From: Bacilli bacterium
Lineage (GTDB): Bacteria; Bacillota_I; Bacilli_A; RF39; UBA660
Direction: 5' to 3'
DNA: 47,363 nt
NCBI GenBank assembly: GCA_028693275.1
Contig: JAQUVS010000005.1
Location: 2,656-50,018 of the forward strand
Below the pieces are notes generated by a model that did not search any database, was not told the DNA's origin, and saw nothing but the letters and a program-made list of their open reading frames with translations. This document shows positions 1 through 7,343 of the stretch, piece by piece (position 1 is the first letter of the stretch; every line of letters begins with the position of its first letter). The position numbers and the translations under genes were made by a program.

Positions 1-282
1 ACTGGTGGATTATTAACTATTTATACAAATAGTTTAATAAATCAAGGTAGTATAGTTTCAAATGGTTCCAAAGGTGGAAACGGAGGTTACTGGAGATATT
101 CTTCAGTAACTGGAGTAAATGGTGGCTCTTCAGGTGGAGGAAGTATAAATATATTCTACAAAAATACATTCACAAGAGGTACTATTACAGCTAATGGAGG
201 TTCTTCTCCGAATGGAGGAGCTGGTGGAGCTGGTTCTATAACAACCGGATCAATATCAACAGGAACTTTTATAAGTGATTAA
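1..282 (+). CDS. Glycine-rich protein, C-terminal fragment
   Basis: The frame is open from base 1 to a TAA at 280-282, giving 93 residues of an N-terminally cut protein. The fragment is very rich in Gly, Ser, Thr and Asn, with short hydrophobic strands (for example LLTIYTNSLINQG) alternating with runs such as GGAGGAGS. This fits a beta-solenoid or glycine-rich secreted/surface protein. I do not recognise a specific family, and there is no LPXTG anchor or membrane segment at the C-terminus. A strong terminator follows five bases later, so this is the last gene of its transcript. Reading frame is certain; function is not. Confidence 0.75.
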   Translation, partial: TGGLLTIYTNSLINQGSIVSNGSKGGNGGYWRYSSVTGVNGGSSGGGSINIFYKNTFTRGTITANGGSSPNGGAGGAGSITTGSISTGTFISD

Positions 283-286
283 TATA

Positions 287-318
287 AAATAAACAGATAA
301 TTCTGTTTATTTTTTTTT
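287..318 (+). terminator. Rho-independent terminator of the glycine-rich gene
   Basis: An 11-bp perfect stem (AAATAAACAGA at 287-297 with TCTGTTTATTT at 302-312), loop TAAT, then a T-run to 318. Confidence 0.92.
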
Positions 319-328
319 GTAAAAAAGA

Positions 329-359
329 TTGACATAAAAATATTAAGATATTATAATAT
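329..359 (+). promoter_or_regulatory. Consensus promoter of the arsR-trx-gpx-uvsE cluster with a possible operator
   Basis: TTGACA at 329-334 and TATAAT at 352-357 are separated by 17 bp, matching the sigma-A consensus exactly. A 12-bp palindrome, ATATTATAATAT (348-359), overlaps the -10, and AATATA-GT-TATATT follows. These are plausible binding sites for the ArsR protein encoded just downstream, but in DNA this AT-rich such palindromes arise easily, so the operator part is inference. Confidence 0.85.
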
Positions 360-385
360 AGTTATATTTAGAAAGGAGAGATAAA

Positions 386-685
386 ATGAATAATGAAATA
401 AAAAGAATGGCTGAAATATCTAAAATATTATCAAACGAGGTAAGAATGTGCATCCTAATTAATTTAGCAATGAATGAAGAAGTAAAGGTTGGAGATTTAC
501 AACATTGTGCAAAATGCTCTCAATCACTTATTTCTCAACAATTATCTAAGCTTAAAGACTTAAAAATAATTGAATCTAGAAAAACGGGTTTAGAAGTTTA
601 TTATAAATTAATCGATAAAAGTATTAAAAACGTTATTACCAAATTAAACTTAATTGAAATAGCTATAAATTCAAAGGGGGAATAA
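386..685 (+). CDS. ArsR-family winged-helix regulator with a CxxC
   Basis: A 99-residue protein, usual size for ArsR/SmtB repressors. The helix-turn-helix is clear: VGDLQHCAKCSQSLISQQL followed by SKLKDLKIIESRKTG and the wing LEVYYKL. Three cysteines are present: C22, and C41 and C44 in a CxxC at the recognition-helix region. The pattern is not the classic ELCVCDL metal site. Because the next two genes encode a thioredoxin-like protein and a peroxidase, a thiol-redox or metal/metalloid signal is plausible. Start has AAAGGAGAG upstream. Probably autoregulates the perfect promoter at 329-357. Family is secure; the inducer is inference. Confidence 0.9.
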   Translation: MNNEIKRMAEISKILSNEVRMCILINLAMNEEVKVGDLQHCAKCSQSLISQQLSKLKDLKIIESRKTGLEVYYKLIDKSIKNVITKLNLIEIAINSKGE

Positions 686-687
686 TT

Positions 688-960
688 ATTAAAGAAAAAA
701 TAAAAATTCTTGAATTTTACGCAACATGGTGCAAATTTTGTAAATTACTTAATGATAGTTTAGAAGATTATCAAATACCAAGCAATTATGAATTAGAAAA
801 AATAGACGTAGATAAAAATCCAGAACTAACTAATGACTATGAAATAGAATATTACCCAACAATAGTTTTTATCAAAAAAAATAAAGAAATTTATAGAATT
901 GTCGGTAAAATTGTAAGACAAGATTTAATAGAAGCAATTAAAAATTTAGAGGAGAAATAA
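688..960 (+). CDS. Thioredoxin-like protein, apparent ATT start
   Basis: Ninety codons in one frame, missed by ATG/GTG/TTG-based gene calling. The peptide has the thioredoxin active site in FYATWCKFC (C15, C18 if codon 688-690 is residue 1), a cis-proline in EYYPTIVF (P57) and the final helix. There is no ATG, GTG or TTG in frame before the active site. The best start is ATT at 688, seven bases after the Shine-Dalgarno run AAAGGGGG (673-680), which lies at the 3' end of arsR; ATT at 685 or ATA at 682 would be too close. It stops at 958-960, one base before gpx starts. Likely reduces disulfides in the cytoplasm and may feed electrons to the peroxidase next door. A base error creating a false non-ATG start is the main alternative. 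Confidence 0.85.
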   Translation: MKEKIKILEFYATWCKFCKLLNDSLEDYQIPSNYELEKIDVDKNPELTNDYEIEYYPTIVFIKKNKEIYRIVGKIVRQDLIEAIKNLEEK

Positions 961-961
961 T

Positions 962-1435
962 ATGAGTTTATACAAAGTAGTTGTTGAAAATATGGATGGA
1001 ACAAAAAATAATTTAGAAGAGTATAAAAATAAAGTGTTACTTGTAGTTAATACGGCTACAGGTTGTGGCTTTACACCCCAATACGTTGGATTACAAAATC
1101 TTTATGAAAAATACAAAGATAAAGGTTTAGAGATATTAGATTTTCCTTGTAATCAATTTGCTAATCAAGCTAAAGAGAGTAACAATGAAATACACGACTT
1201 TTGTGTAGGAAGATTTGGTATTAAATTTAAACAATTTGCTAAAGTAGATGTAAATGGAAAAGATTCTTCTGAAATATATAAATATCTTAAAAAGAATAGT
1301 AAAGGTTTGTTAGGTAAAAGTATTAAATGGAACTTTACTAAATTTTTAATAGATAGAGATGGAAACATAGTAAAAAGATTTTCTCCAATGGTTGAACCAG
1401 AAGATATCGAAAAGGATATAATAAAACTACTATGA
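962..1435 (+). CDS. Glutathione/thioredoxin peroxidase, Cys type
   Basis: At 157 residues it is a typical bacterial glutathione-peroxidase-family enzyme. Visible motifs: NTATGCGFTPQY with the peroxidatic Cys C35 in place of selenocysteine, FPCNQFANQ carrying a second cysteine, and WNFTKFLIDRDGNIVKRFSP carrying the conserved Trp/Asn. Bacterial members usually take electrons from thioredoxin, which fits the thioredoxin-like gene directly upstream. It reduces peroxides in the cytoplasm. Shine-Dalgarno GAGGAG lies in the end of the preceding gene. The stop TGA overlaps the ATG of uvsE (ATGA), so translation is probably coupled. Confidence 0.93.
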   Translation: MSLYKVVVENMDGTKNNLEEYKNKVLLVVNTATGCGFTPQYVGLQNLYEKYKDKGLEILDFPCNQFANQAKESNNEIHDFCVGRFGIKFKQFAKVDVNGKDSSEIYKYLKKNSKGLLGKSIKWNFTKFLIDRDGNIVKRFSPMVEPEDIEKDIIKLL

Positions 1436-2313
1436 TAAATAGAATAGGTTATGCCTGTCTTACTGTTGGTATAAAAGATAACTATAAAACAATAAGAAAA
1501 GATAATATAACAGAAGAAAAATTATATAATATAATAGAACATAATTTAAATTTGCTTGAAAAACAAATAAATTACAATAATGAACATAATATAAGAATGT
1601 TTAGGATTTCTTCTGATATAATTCCTTTTGGTTCAAGTAATTTGAATAAATTGGAATGGGATAAACTATTTGAAGACAAATTAACCGAAATAGGTGAAAA
1701 AATAAAACAGTATAATATCAGAGTTTCAATGCATCCTGGTCAATATACTGTTTTAAATTCCCCAAATAAGTTAGTCTTAGAAAATAGTATTAAAGATTTA
1801 GAATATCATACTAAATTTTTAATGTCTTTAAACACTAATTCCTCTTCAAAAATAATCCTTCATATTGGTGGAGTTTATAAGGACAAAGAAGAATCAAAAA
1901 AAAGATTTATAGAAAGTTATAACAGGTTAAATCAAAATATAAAAGATAGATTAGTAATAGAAAATGATGATAAATCATATAATATAAAAGATGTATTAGA
2001 AATATCACAAAAAGCAAATATTCCAGTAGTATATGATAATTTGCATAATAAAATAAATAATTCTGATAATAATTCTGACTACTATTGGATAAAAAAAGTA
2101 AAAGAAACATGGAAAGATAAAGATGGTGTTCAAAAAATACATTACTCACAGCAAGCTATAGATAAAAGAAAAGGATCTCATTCAGAAACAATAGATTTAA
2201 CAATATTTAATGAGTTTAAAGCCAATTTAAAAAATATAAAAGTAGATATTATGTTAGAAGTAAAAGATAAAGATATATCTGCAATAAAATGTATCTTAAA
2301 TAAAGGAGAATAA
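1432..2313 (+). CDS. uvsE: UV damage endonuclease UvsE/UVDE
   Basis: 293 residues, normal for UvsE, a TIM-barrel endonuclease that nicks 5' of UV photoproducts and some other lesions. Family motifs read directly: RIGYACLTVG at the N-terminus, RMFRISSDIIPFGS, RVSMHPGQYTVLNSP, HIGGVYKDK, RLVIENDDKSY, PVVYDNLHNK and a C-terminal MLEVKDKD; these supply the His/Glu/Asp metal ligands. It starts within the end of gpx (ATGA overlap) and sits in the same probable operon as the ArsR, thioredoxin-like and peroxidase genes, giving the cluster an oxidative/UV stress theme. Confidence 0.94.
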   Translation: MINRIGYACLTVGIKDNYKTIRKDNITEEKLYNIIEHNLNLLEKQINYNNEHNIRMFRISSDIIPFGSSNLNKLEWDKLFEDKLTEIGEKIKQYNIRVSMHPGQYTVLNSPNKLVLENSIKDLEYHTKFLMSLNTNSSSKIILHIGGVYKDKEESKKRFIESYNRLNQNIKDRLVIENDDKSYNIKDVLEISQKANIPVVYDNLHNKINNSDNNSDYYWIKKVKETWKDKDGVQKIHYSQQAIDKRKGSHSETIDLTIFNEFKANLKNIKVDIMLEVKDKDISAIKCILNKGE

Positions 2314-2314
2314 T

Positions 2315-2944
2315 ATGGAAAAGATAGATGATAAAATAATAGAATTACTTAATGAGGGTAATCTAGAAGACTTACTTATTTATATTTCGAAAAATATTAA
2401 AAATGGAAATATATCCATAATAGAACTATATGAAAATATACTAATTCCTACATTAAGAAAAAAAGAATGTAATCTAAATGATAAAAATATTTGTGTATGG
2501 AAAGAACACTTAAAAATATCTATGATAAGAACTATAATAGAAAACCAATATCAAATAGTAACAAAAAATATAGAAAAAAACATATCAAAAAAGGCAGTTG
2601 TTCTATGTCCTCCTGAAGAATATTATGATATTGAAGCAAGAATTCATACTGACTATTTAAGATTATTTGGTTATGAAACATATTTCATAGGGGCAAATAC
2701 TCCATATAAAGATTTTTATAATGCAATAGATTATATTAAACCAGAAATAATATTAATAGAAGTAGAAAATTACTACAATATAATAGCTACTCATAAAATA
2801 ATAGAAAACTTAAGAAAGAAAACTGATAGCGAAACTAAAATATATGTATCTGGAGCTGCATTTACTAATGAACAAGAACTTTATAAGGAAATACATGCAG
2901 ATGGATACTTAGATTCATATAAAAAGATAAAGGAAGTGGTTTAA
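2315..2944 (+). CDS. Corrinoid (B12)-binding-domain-like protein lacking the cobalt-ligand histidine
   Basis: 209 residues. The N-terminal half is helical and contains VWKEHLKIS (W62, E64, H65), recalling the cap domain of CarH/LitR-type and methyltransferase corrinoid proteins. The C-terminal half is a Rossmann-like B12-binding fold: AVVLCPPEEYYDIEAR, then GYETYFIGANTP, IILIEV and VSGAAF. In corrinoid-binding relatives the first motif carries a His followed by Gly two residues later (E-x-H-x-x-G). Here those positions are Tyr104 and Glu107, so base-off cobalt binding through His is not possible. There is no DNA-binding domain. It starts one base after uvsE ends and is one base before the ABC permease. 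A sensor of another ligand is possible; function unknown. Confidence 0.72.
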   Translation: MEKIDDKIIELLNEGNLEDLLIYISKNIKNGNISIIELYENILIPTLRKKECNLNDKNICVWKEHLKISMIRTIIENQYQIVTKNIEKNISKKAVVLCPPEEYYDIEARIHTDYLRLFGYETYFIGANTPYKDFYNAIDYIKPEIILIEVENYYNIIATHKIIENLRKKTDSETKIYVSGAAFTNEQELYKEIHADGYLDSYKKIKEVV

Positions 2945-4060
2945 ATGAAATTAGGATTTCAATTAGCTAAATCATTTCTATCATCAGGAAAATCACAAAC
3001 TATATTTATCATAATAGGTATAGCTGTAGGTATAGCTGTCCAAGTCTTTATTGGAACATTAATAATGAGTCTTCAAAAATCTCTTGTAGATAAGACAATA
3101 GGAAACTCTCCACAAATAGTAATATATAACAAAGATGGTATTAATTATAATGAAATAATTAAAGAAATTAATACAGAAGAAATAGAATATATATCTCCCG
3201 TATTAAATAATAATATAGCCATAAAATTAAAAGATGAAGTCCTTCCCGTTTTCTTAAAAGAAACAGATATTAAAAAAGCAAATAACATCTACAATATAAG
3301 TAACCGTAAATTTATTGGAAAATTACCAGTAAAAGAAAATGAAATAATTTTAGGTACTTCGTTTAATACTAAGATAAAAGAAAATGAAATAATAACTTTA
3401 ATAAATAAAAATAATGAAAAAAAATATAAAGTAGTAGGATTCTTTGATTTAGGTGTATCAAGTATAAATGAAACATTTGCTTTTAGTATTAGTAACGAAA
3501 ATCTAAAAATAAATGAGTTAGAAATTACAGTTATAGAAGATAAATTATTTGAAGTTGATAAAATAAAAGAACAAATGCAAGAAAAATTAGGAAAAGATTA
3601 TGAAATAACCACTTGGAAAGAAAAAAATGAAAGCCTACTTAGTGGATTACAAGGACAATCAATTTCTAGTATTATGATTCAAGTATTTGTTGTTGTTTCA
3701 GTTGTTTTAGCCATTGCTAGTGTCTTAACTATTATGGTAATTCAAAAGTCAAAACAAATTGGTATTTTAAAAGCAATGGGATTAAATAGAAAAACTTCTA
3801 TGTATACATTCTTATTTCAAGGATTAATACTTGGTGTAATAGGGGGAATATTAGGAATAATATTTGGTTACTTATTACTAAAAATGTTTACTACTTTTGC
3901 AGTAAACGATGACTTAACTCCAGTAGTACCAATATATATAAACAATACTTTTATGATTATATCTTTATTAATATCTATAGTAGCAGCAAGTGTATCATCA
4001 ATAATACCTGCTATTAAATCATCAAAATTAAATCCAATAGATATAATTAGAAATAATTAA
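2945..4060 (+). CDS. MacB/FtsX-type ABC transporter permease
   Basis: 371 residues with one N-terminal membrane helix (IFIIIGIAVGIAVQVFIGTLI), an extracytoplasmic MacB-PCD-like domain, and three C-terminal helices (about 245-268, 290-312, 337-357) typical of FtsX permeases. The C-terminus IIPAIKSSKLNPIDIIRNN is the usual family ending. Pairs with the ATPase 10 bases downstream; together they would form an exporter or mechanotransmission pump for lipoproteins, peptides or drugs. Start ATG 2945 immediately follows the previous stop. Substrate cannot be told. Confidence 0.92.
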   Translation: MKLGFQLAKSFLSSGKSQTIFIIIGIAVGIAVQVFIGTLIMSLQKSLVDKTIGNSPQIVIYNKDGINYNEIIKEINTEEIEYISPVLNNNIAIKLKDEVLPVFLKETDIKKANNIYNISNRKFIGKLPVKENEIILGTSFNTKIKENEIITLINKNNEKKYKVVGFFDLGVSSINETFAFSISNENLKINELEITVIEDKLFEVDKIKEQMQEKLGKDYEITTWKEKNESLLSGLQGQSISSIMIQVFVVVSVVLAIASVLTIMVIQKSKQIGILKAMGLNRKTSMYTFLFQGLILGVIGGILGIIFGYLLLKMFTTFAVNDDLTPVVPIYINNTFMIISLLISIVAASVSSIIPAIKSSKLNPIDIIRNN

Positions 4061-4070
4061 GGAGGACAAT

Positions 4071-4751
4071 ATGAGTGTAATAAAATTAAAAGGTATTGAA
4101 AAAAATTATGAAAAAAATATAAAAGTATTAAAAAATATAAATTTAACTTTTGAACAAGGAACATTTAATTCTATTATTGGTCAATCTGGTTCAGGCAAGA
4201 GTACATTATTAAATATAATTGGTACTTTAGATAAACCTACAAAAGGTAGCTTATATTTTGATGATAAACTAGTTGATTATAATGATATTAAGTCACTTGA
4301 AAAAATAAGAAATGAAAAAATAGGATTCGTTTTTCAATTTCATTATTTATTACCAGAATTTTCAGTTTTAGATAATGTTTTATTACCAGTTAAAATTAAA
4401 GAAAATAAGGTAACAAAAGAAAAAAGAGAAGAAACTATTAAATTATTAAATCTAGTAGGTGTAAAAGAAAAACTAGATAAGAAACCTAATCAATTATCTG
4501 GTGGGCAAATGCAAAGAGTTGCAATAGCAAGAGCCTTAATAAATCATCCTAAAGTAATACTAGCAGATGAGCCAACAGGTAACCTAGACTCAGATACCAC
4601 CGAAAAGATTTATGAATTAATGAGAAATATTTGTTATGAGTTAAAAACGACTTTTATAATTATAACTCACGATAAAAAAATAGCTGAAAAAGCAGACCGT
4701 ATAGTAGAAATAAAAGATGGAAAAATAGAATTAGATATAGATAATAAGTAA
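4071..4751 (+). CDS. ABC transporter ATP-binding protein (LolD/MacB type)
   Basis: 226 residues. Walker A GQSGSGKST (37-45), Q-loop GFVFQFHYLLPEFSVLDNV, signature LSGGQMQRVAIARAL, Walker B VILADEPTGNLDSDT and H-loop TFIIITHDKK are all intact. Shine-Dalgarno AAGGAGG sits just ahead of the ATG. It energises the FtsX-type permease upstream. The helix after the Q-loop is typical of the LolD/MacB/FtsE subgroup. Confidence 0.95.
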   Translation: MSVIKLKGIEKNYEKNIKVLKNINLTFEQGTFNSIIGQSGSGKSTLLNIIGTLDKPTKGSLYFDDKLVDYNDIKSLEKIRNEKIGFVFQFHYLLPEFSVLDNVLLPVKIKENKVTKEKREETIKLLNLVGVKEKLDKKPNQLSGGQMQRVAIARALINHPKVILADEPTGNLDSDTTEKIYELMRNICYELKTTFIIITHDKKIAEKADRIVEIKDGKIELDIDNK

Positions 4752-4847
4752 AAAAATGTAAATATTATTACAAATTAATCTTCTTAATTGCAATTTCTCC
4801 ATATTAATTATAATATTAAAGTATATATACTAGAATGGAGGTATTAT

Positions 4848-5951
4848 ATGTTTAATGTTATAATGGAAAACGAAGAAAAAGCTTTTCTTATAAAGACAAT
4901 TAACGAACATATTGAAGGTCCATATAAACCAAGTGTAGAAGATATTATTAGACTTGAAGGAATACAAAATAGAATTATTAATATGGTTAATAGTTATCCT
5001 GAAAAAGTTAGTAAATTAAAAGGAAAAGAATTAGATCAATTTCAAATTGAACATTTTTTTAAATTATATAGTGAACAATACGAATGTGAAAAACTAAAAG
5101 AAAGAGTTTTATATAAGTCTAATCACTGTGAAAGACTTAAAATCGTCAAAAAAATGATAGGTGTAGACTGGACAAATAAAGAGGAATACCAAGGTGTTTT
5201 AAATGAGTTTATATTATCTTTAAAAAAAGAAATAAAATCAGAAATTGATATTAGTCTAGCCATAGCAAAAGTAGCACCACACTTAGATAAAAGTCTAAAT
5301 GAATATGTAGAATTACTATATAACGAAATGTTAAGTCAAAAAGTTTCTTTTGAATTAAAACCTCAGATGGATAAATTGAAAAGTGATTTTTCAGAAAAGT
5401 TATTAGAAATACAAGAAGAGCAAAAACAAATAGATACAAATAAACCTAATTATGAGGAATTACTAGAAGCTATAAATACAAAAAAAAGAATGTTAAAATC
5501 TACTTTTGAGAATACTAACAATAAGATAAATAAAGAATTTTTCCAAAGACTACAAGATTTAACAAAAGAAAAAGTAGTAGTAGATTCATATGATAAAAGA
5601 GAAGAAAAACTAGAAGAAATAAAAAGAATGTGTGATAAATTAATCATTGAAGAAAAAGATAATACAGATTCTTTAAAAAAAGTTGAATCAAAAAGAAATA
5701 CTTTAGAAAAAGTATCTAAATATAGTAAAATGTATACAACTGGTGAATTATTAAGACTAAAAGAAAGAAAATTTAGTTTAGAAAATATTAAAAAACATTT
5801 TGAAATTAATATAGAAAAAGAAGAAAATTTTCCAGGTATTCATTTTGTTAATATAGAAGATTTAATAGTTGATGATCCTTTTATTATTATAGATAAACTA
5901 ATGAATAAACAAAATAATTTAGTTACAGAACAAGAAAGAAAAAGAGCATAA
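4848..5951 (+). CDS. Coiled-coil protein of unknown function
   Basis: I place the start at ATG 4848, after Shine-Dalgarno TGGAGGT at 4836-4841; the frame is open further upstream to 4788 but without a ribosome site. The 367-residue product is soluble, highly charged and mostly helical. A long Lys/Glu-rich region (about 170-330) with heptad-like spacing suggests a coiled coil. No membrane segment, signal or enzymatic motif is seen. It appears to be transcribed alone: a TATAAT lies at 4809-4814 and a terminator follows the stop. I do not recognise the family. Confidence 0.8.
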   Translation: MFNVIMENEEKAFLIKTINEHIEGPYKPSVEDIIRLEGIQNRIINMVNSYPEKVSKLKGKELDQFQIEHFFKLYSEQYECEKLKERVLYKSNHCERLKIVKKMIGVDWTNKEEYQGVLNEFILSLKKEIKSEIDISLAIAKVAPHLDKSLNEYVELLYNEMLSQKVSFELKPQMDKLKSDFSEKLLEIQEEQKQIDTNKPNYEELLEAINTKKRMLKSTFENTNNKINKEFFQRLQDLTKEKVVVDSYDKREEKLEEIKRMCDKLIIEEKDNTDSLKKVESKRNTLEKVSKYSKMYTTGELLRLKERKFSLENIKKHFEINIEKEENFPGIHFVNIEDLIVDDPFIIIDKLMNKQNNLVTEQERKRA

Positions 5952-5958
5952 AAATTAA

Positions 5959-5999
5959 AAATAATGTAATATAGTTAATTATATACATTATTTTTTTTA
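5959..5999 (+). terminator. Terminator after the coiled-coil gene
   Basis: AAATAATGTA (5959-5968) pairs with TACATTATTT (5984-5993) around a 15-base AT-rich loop, followed by a T-run to 5998. Confidence 0.75.
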
Positions 6000-6034
6000 T
6001 TAACCATGATATAATTTACTTAGGAGATGGTCTT

Positions 6035-7270
6035 ATGATTAATAAAAAAAAGTTAAAGGATATTTTAAATAAAAATAAATTTATTTTTTCCTTATTTTTT
6101 GTATCTCTTTTACTAAGAATAATAGTAGTTATTTTTATTAAAACAGATATTATTTCGGACTTTAAAACTATGTATGATGCCTCAGTAGAGTTATTAAATA
6201 AAACTTCTAACTATAAAAATTCTATTTATTTTCTAACATGGGGATATCAAATGGGACATGTTTTATATCAAACATTAATTCTCTCTTTAATTAATAGTCC
6301 ATTATTTTTAAAAATATTAAATGCTATTATAACTTCATTTGTTCCAGTAATGATATATTTAATTAGCAAAGATATAAGTGGTGAAAAAAGTGCAAAAATA
6401 GTTAGTATAGGTTACACAATATTTTTATTCCCATTATTATTAAATAATGTTTTAACAAATCAACACCTACCTTTACTTCTATCCCTTATTTTCGTTTACA
6501 TGATTCTAAAATTAGATTTTAATAAGAAAGTATTATTAAAAAGTATAGTTATAGGTCTATTACTAGGAATTAGTAATATTTTAAGACAGGAAGGTATTGT
6601 TTATATCACAGCATTAGTTATTTATGGATTCTATTTAATAATTAAAAAATACAATTTTAAAAAAGTTTTCTTATATTTTTTAGTTATAATAAGCACTTAT
6701 TTTATTGTATTTAATACAGCATCATTTTTAATAATTAAAAATAATCTAAGTGAAAATGGATTGAAAAATATGAATTCTACTTGGAAATTTGTAACAGGAT
6801 TTAATACAAATACAAATGGTATGTATAGTAGTGAAGATGCTAAAAGTTATTCTAGTTATACACAAACTTTAGAGGCTAAGAATGAATTAAAAAAAAGAAT
6901 TTCAAATTATAAATCTTTACCAGAGTTATTTCTAAAAAAAATAAAGATAACATGGATTAATTCGGATTTATCATGGTCTATAGGTTCAATTAATCCTAAC
7001 ATATATAATATATTTAATGGTATTAATCAATTTTATATTATTATTTTAGATATATTAGTATTATTTACTATATTTAATATAAAACTACTAAAAGAAAACA
7101 AAAATTATTTCTTTATATCACTAATTTTGTCTATTTTTTTCGGAGTATATTTATTGATAGAAGTAATGCCAAGATATGCCTATGGATTTCAACCATATAT
7201 GTTTATAATGTCGTCAGTAACAATAAGTTTATTCTTAGAAAAGATAGGAAAGAAGAAAATAGTGAAATAA
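6035..7270 (+). CDS. Multi-spanning GT-C (ArnT/PMT-like) glycosyltransferase
   Basis: 411 residues with about ten hydrophobic helices. The first extracytoplasmic loop carries ISDFKTMYDAS with an Asp at 42, the position where GT39/GT83-type transferases have their catalytic acidic residue, and later loops contain RQEG and PRYAYGFQPY, also reminiscent of the family. It probably moves a sugar from a lipid-phosphate carrier to a surface polymer. TATAAT at 6010-6015 gives a short leader; Shine-Dalgarno TAGGAGATGG precedes the ATG. Its neighbour encodes an exported deacetylase, so both may act on cell-surface polysaccharide. Exact donor and acceptor unknown. Confidence 0.75.
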   Translation: MINKKKLKDILNKNKFIFSLFFVSLLLRIIVVIFIKTDIISDFKTMYDASVELLNKTSNYKNSIYFLTWGYQMGHVLYQTLILSLINSPLFLKILNAIITSFVPVMIYLISKDISGEKSAKIVSIGYTIFLFPLLLNNVLTNQHLPLLLSLIFVYMILKLDFNKKVLLKSIVIGLLLGISNILRQEGIVYITALVIYGFYLIIKKYNFKKVFLYFLVIISTYFIVFNTASFLIIKNNLSENGLKNMNSTWKFVTGFNTNTNGMYSSEDAKSYSSYTQTLEAKNELKKRISNYKSLPELFLKKIKITWINSDLSWSIGSINPNIYNIFNGINQFYIIILDILVLFTIFNIKLLKENKNYFFISLILSIFFGVYLLIEVMPRYAYGFQPYMFIMSSVTISLFLEKIGKKKIVK

Positions 7271-7276
7271 TTTTAT

Positions 7277-7302
7277 AAAGGAAGGATAGCCTTTCTTTTT
7301 TT
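7277..7302 (+). terminator. Terminator after the GT-C gene
   Basis: AAAGG (7277-7281) pairs with CCTTT (7290-7294), followed by CTTTTTTTT. Confidence 0.7.
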
Positions 7303-7343
7303 GCTATTATATGGTATAATAAGCCCATAATTAAGGAGGATAT

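Noticed and set aside
1432-1436. Possible UGA-as-tryptophan code, given the AT-rich Mollicutes-like gene content
   Set aside because: UGA ends gpx and the response regulator at natural family lengths, with ATGA overlaps to the next gene, and tryptophans are encoded by TGG.
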